Assembly: GCF_008801925.2 (NCBI RefSeq)
Contig: NZ_CP062804.1
Coordinates: forward strand, 2,914,001 to 2,978,000
Length of the DNA stretch: 64,000 nt
Direction of reading: 5' to 3'
Source of the DNA: Cupriavidus basilensis
GTDB lineage: Bacteria > Pseudomonadota > Gammaproteobacteria > Burkholderiales > Burkholderiaceae
Part shown: piece by piece, positions 62,075 to 64,000 of the stretch
How the letters are laid out: every line of letters begins with the position of its first letter
Numbering within the stretch: position 1 is the stretch's first letter
The notes under the pieces: model-generated
Database searches by the model: none
Told to the model about the DNA's origin: nothing
What the model saw: only the letters and a program-made list of their open reading frames with translations
Translations under genes and position numbers: made by a program

Positions 62075-62827
62075 ATGTCGAACTTGCCAGGCCCGCAGTG
62101 GAGCAAACGGGATACCCCTGACCCGCGCCAACCCGACAAGCTCACCGTCTTCGTCCAGGGTGCGCCAGACGCATTGCTGGCGCCGCTGCCGGATTTTGGT
62201 GGATGCCTGCACTGGGTATCGCGGCGCCCTCGACAGCCGGCCGATGCGCAGTTCGTGATCGTGGAGCGGCAGATCAACGCTACCACCGCCCAACGCCTGC
62301 GCTCCTTGCGCCATCCCGATCGTCTTGTCCTCACACTGCTGGTCGACGGCCTGCCATATGCCGCCACTGGCTGCGGGCCCATCGTGCCGACCACCGCCGA
62401 GGCACTGCCGCGTACCCTGCAGCTGCTGGCTTCAGTGCTGTTCGCACCGGTGCTCGGCGACGGACCCATGCCGCTGAACTGGCGGGATGTGCAGACGGTG
62501 GCGAATCGCGACGCCATCGGCCTGCCCTTGGACCTGGACACCAGCAGCGAGGCGGGCATGTCGGATGAGCTGCTGATGCAGCTAGCGCGCTTTCATGGCC
62601 GCACGCGGATCGAGCCGGAGGCGCTGCTGGCGAGCATCTACCTGCCGCGCGGGCTGCCGTCGCTGGTTAGCTGCAGCCAGCAATTGCGCCGGCTTGGGGC
62701 CGTTACCGGGCACCATTGCGAGACCCGGTTTGCCTTGCTGGTGCCGGAGAGCGGGCGGTTTACCCGGCTTTTGGCGCTGTTTCCGCCTGGGGGCGCGTTA
62801 CCGGAGCCTTTCACGCCGAGGAAGTGA
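62075..62827 (+). CDS. Unrecognised protein with an FtsZ C-terminal-like stretch
   Basis: The product has 250 residues. ATG 62075 is chosen; an in-frame GTG lies two codons earlier. I recognise no definite family. Around residue 135 the sequence MPLNWRDVQTVANRDAIGLP, then LDLDTSSEAG, parallels the FtsZ C-terminal domain start (INxDFADVxTVMxxxGxAxxGxGxASGExR). RGLPSLVSCSQQLRRLGAVT then takes the place of the next beta/alpha pair. The GTP-binding loop of FtsZ (GGGTGTG) is absent, and the N-terminal half only loosely resembles any known domain. It is divergent from the CheY-like gene. If the resemblance is real, it would be a non-GTPase FtsZ relative near the motility genes. This is a hypothesis from pattern matching. 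Confidence 0.5.
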   Translation: MSNLPGPQWSKRDTPDPRQPDKLTVFVQGAPDALLAPLPDFGGCLHWVSRRPRQPADAQFVIVERQINATTAQRLRSLRHPDRLVLTLLVDGLPYAATGCGPIVPTTAEALPRTLQLLASVLFAPVLGDGPMPLNWRDVQTVANRDAIGLPLDLDTSSEAGMSDELLMQLARFHGRTRIEPEALLASIYLPRGLPSLVSCSQQLRRLGAVTGHHCETRFALLVPESGRFTRLLALFPPGGALPEPFTPRK

Positions 62828-62889
62828 GGTTTGACGGCGAGGCGTATTTCGTCCGAGTCGTCCGAGTCGTCCGATCCGCCCGCCCCTCC

Positions 62890-64000
62890 TCACGCTCCCG
62901 ATAACAAATTGGCAAACGTGACCGGGTCCAATGGATGCGACAGCAGATACCCCTGCGCCTCGTCACACCCCATCCCCGCCAGGATATCCAGCTGCGAAAG
63001 CGACTCCACGCCTTCCGCCACCACCCGCATCTTCAGCTCGTGCGCCAGCGCCACCATCGACCCGACAATGGCCCTGCCCTGCGCATCGACATCCAGCCCG
63101 CCAATCAAGGTCCGGTCGATCTTCAGCGTCCCGACCCGCAAGCGCTTGAGATAACCCAGGCTTGAATAGCCACTGCCAAAGTCGTCCAGCGCCACGTGGA
63201 TGCCCAGCGCCTGCAGCTCCAGCAGCGTTTCCAGCGATTGGGCGATGTCCTTCATCGCCGCGGTCTCGGTAATCTCGAGCGTGACGGCCGATGGCGGGAT
63301 GTCATGCTGGTGGATCTGCTCGAGCAGGTACTGGGGGAAGTCGCGGCTGGCAAAGCGCAAGCCGGACACGTTGATGGCCACCGGCACCACGGGGATGCCG
63401 TCGTCCTGCCACTGGCGGATCTGCCGGCAGACCGTGGCGATCACCCAGTCGTCGAGCTTGTCGATCTGGCCGGACTGCTCCGCCACCGTGATGAACTCGG
63501 CGGGATTGACCTGTCCCAGGGTCGGATGGCGCCAGCGGCACAGGGCCTCGGCGCCGATCACGGTGCGCTGGCGCACGTCGAACTTCGGTTGGTACTGCAA
63601 GGCGAGGCCATCGTCCTGGATGGCCAGCCACAGGTCGCGTCGGATCACCCGCATGCGCCGGGCGCGTTCGCCGGCTGCCGAGTTGAATACGCGCACCTGG
63701 TTCGAGCCGCTCTCGCGCGCCTCGCTCAGGCTCACGCGTGCCGCCTGCATCAGGGCCTCGGAGGTTTGCGCATCGCGCGGGTAGATGGCGATGCCGATGT
63801 TCACGCCGATCTGCATCTGCAGGCCACGCGCGGCCACGAACTCCGCGAGCGAGCCCAGCAGGCGCGCGCCCAGCTCATTGGCGCGGTTCTGGTGCACCAT
63901 CTCCGGCACGCCGACCGCGAATTCGTCCCGCGCCAGGCGCGCCAGGAAGTCATGCGGCTCCAGCGCTGCCTGGGCCAACGCCCCGGCATCCTGCGCCAGG
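62890..64000 (-). CDS. Degenerate GGDEF / EAL cyclic-di-GMP protein, partial
   Basis: The frame is open at the right edge, so the start lies outside the window. The visible N-terminal part is the end of a GGDEF domain whose signature is changed to ARDEF (in FLARLARDEFAVGV), so it is unlikely to make c-di-GMP. The EAL domain (about 260 residues) is well kept: GAEALCRWRHPTLG, AINVSGLRFASRDF, EITETA, DDFGSGYSSLGYLKRL and LKIDRTLI. Such proteins degrade c-di-GMP, and lower c-di-GMP favours motility. Any sensor domain is outside the window. It ends 62 bases from the convergent gene at 62827. Confidence 0.88.
   Translation of the reverse strand, partial: LAQDAGALAQAALEPHDFLARLARDEFAVGVPEMVHQNRANELGARLLGSLAEFVAARGLQMQIGVNIGIAIYPRDAQTSEALMQAARVSLSEARESGSNQVRVFNSAAGERARRMRVIRRDLWLAIQDDGLALQYQPKFDVRQRTVIGAEALCRWRHPTLGQVNPAEFITVAEQSGQIDKLDDWVIATVCRQIRQWQDDGIPVVPVAINVSGLRFASRDFPQYLLEQIHQHDIPPSAVTLEITETAAMKDIAQSLETLLELQALGIHVALDDFGSGYSSLGYLKRLRVGTLKIDRTLIGGLDVDAQGRAIVGSMVALAHELKMRVVAEGVESLSQLDILAGMGCDEAQGYLLSHPLDPVTFANLLSGA

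Overview
The window reads as a chromosomal segment of a GC-rich, motile betaproteobacterium of the Burkholderiaceae, most like Cupriavidus or Ralstonia. This is inferred from three things: hopanoid tailoring genes hpnI-J-K-L, an flhDC master regulator beside motAB-che, and the block flgLKJIHGFEDCB / flgA / flgMN / flhE-fliA-flhG-flhF-flhA-flhB / cheZYBDRWA. No rRNA, tRNA, intact insertion sequence or CRISPR array was seen.

Region 1 (1-5103) holds the 3' end of a beta-oxidation multienzyme gene, then the convergent hopanoid head-group operon hpnI-hpnJ-hpnK-hpnL, with ATGA overlaps at hpnI/hpnJ and hpnK/hpnL. Region 2 (5104-12552) is an accessory patch full of broken genes: a deleted LysR gene, a tail fragment of a type VI cargo/VgrG-like protein, a GST-like C-terminal scrap, an oxidoreductase with a C-terminal frameshift and an integrase-like scrap. 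Inside it sits an apparently intact pair: a 660-residue protein with a peptidoglycan-binding-like domain and a perfect metzincin motif (HExxHxxGxxH), overlapping a signal-peptide-bearing, repeat-like protein. I read this as a candidate periplasm-acting effector with its immunity protein. It is flanked by a perfect 29-bp direct repeat exactly 1,100 bp apart.

Region 3 (12553-24680) is a 2,398-residue autotransporter adhesin. Divergent from it are two paralogous response regulators with AraC-type output domains and a hybrid histidine kinase with a 7TMR-DISM sensor. Region 4 (24699-25277) has small accessory remnants, including a frameshifted dual-specificity phosphatase that keeps its HCxxGxxRS signature.

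Region 5 (25325-64000) is the motility and chemotaxis island. It encodes rod, hook and junction proteins, the FlgM/FliA switch, export-gate proteins FlhA/FlhB, the placement proteins FlhF/FlhG, chemotaxis signalling, the MotAB stator, FlhDC, two chemoreceptors sharing a nearly identical signalling domain, a second CheW, a CheY-like regulator, an unrecognised protein with an FtsZ-C-like stretch, and a degenerate-GGDEF/EAL protein cut by the window edge. Most genes are on the minus strand. A very good sigma-28 promoter precedes flgM, a weaker one precedes flgK, and a TGTTAC-type inverted repeat lies upstream of flhDC. Filament (fliC), motor switch and most fli genes are not in this window.
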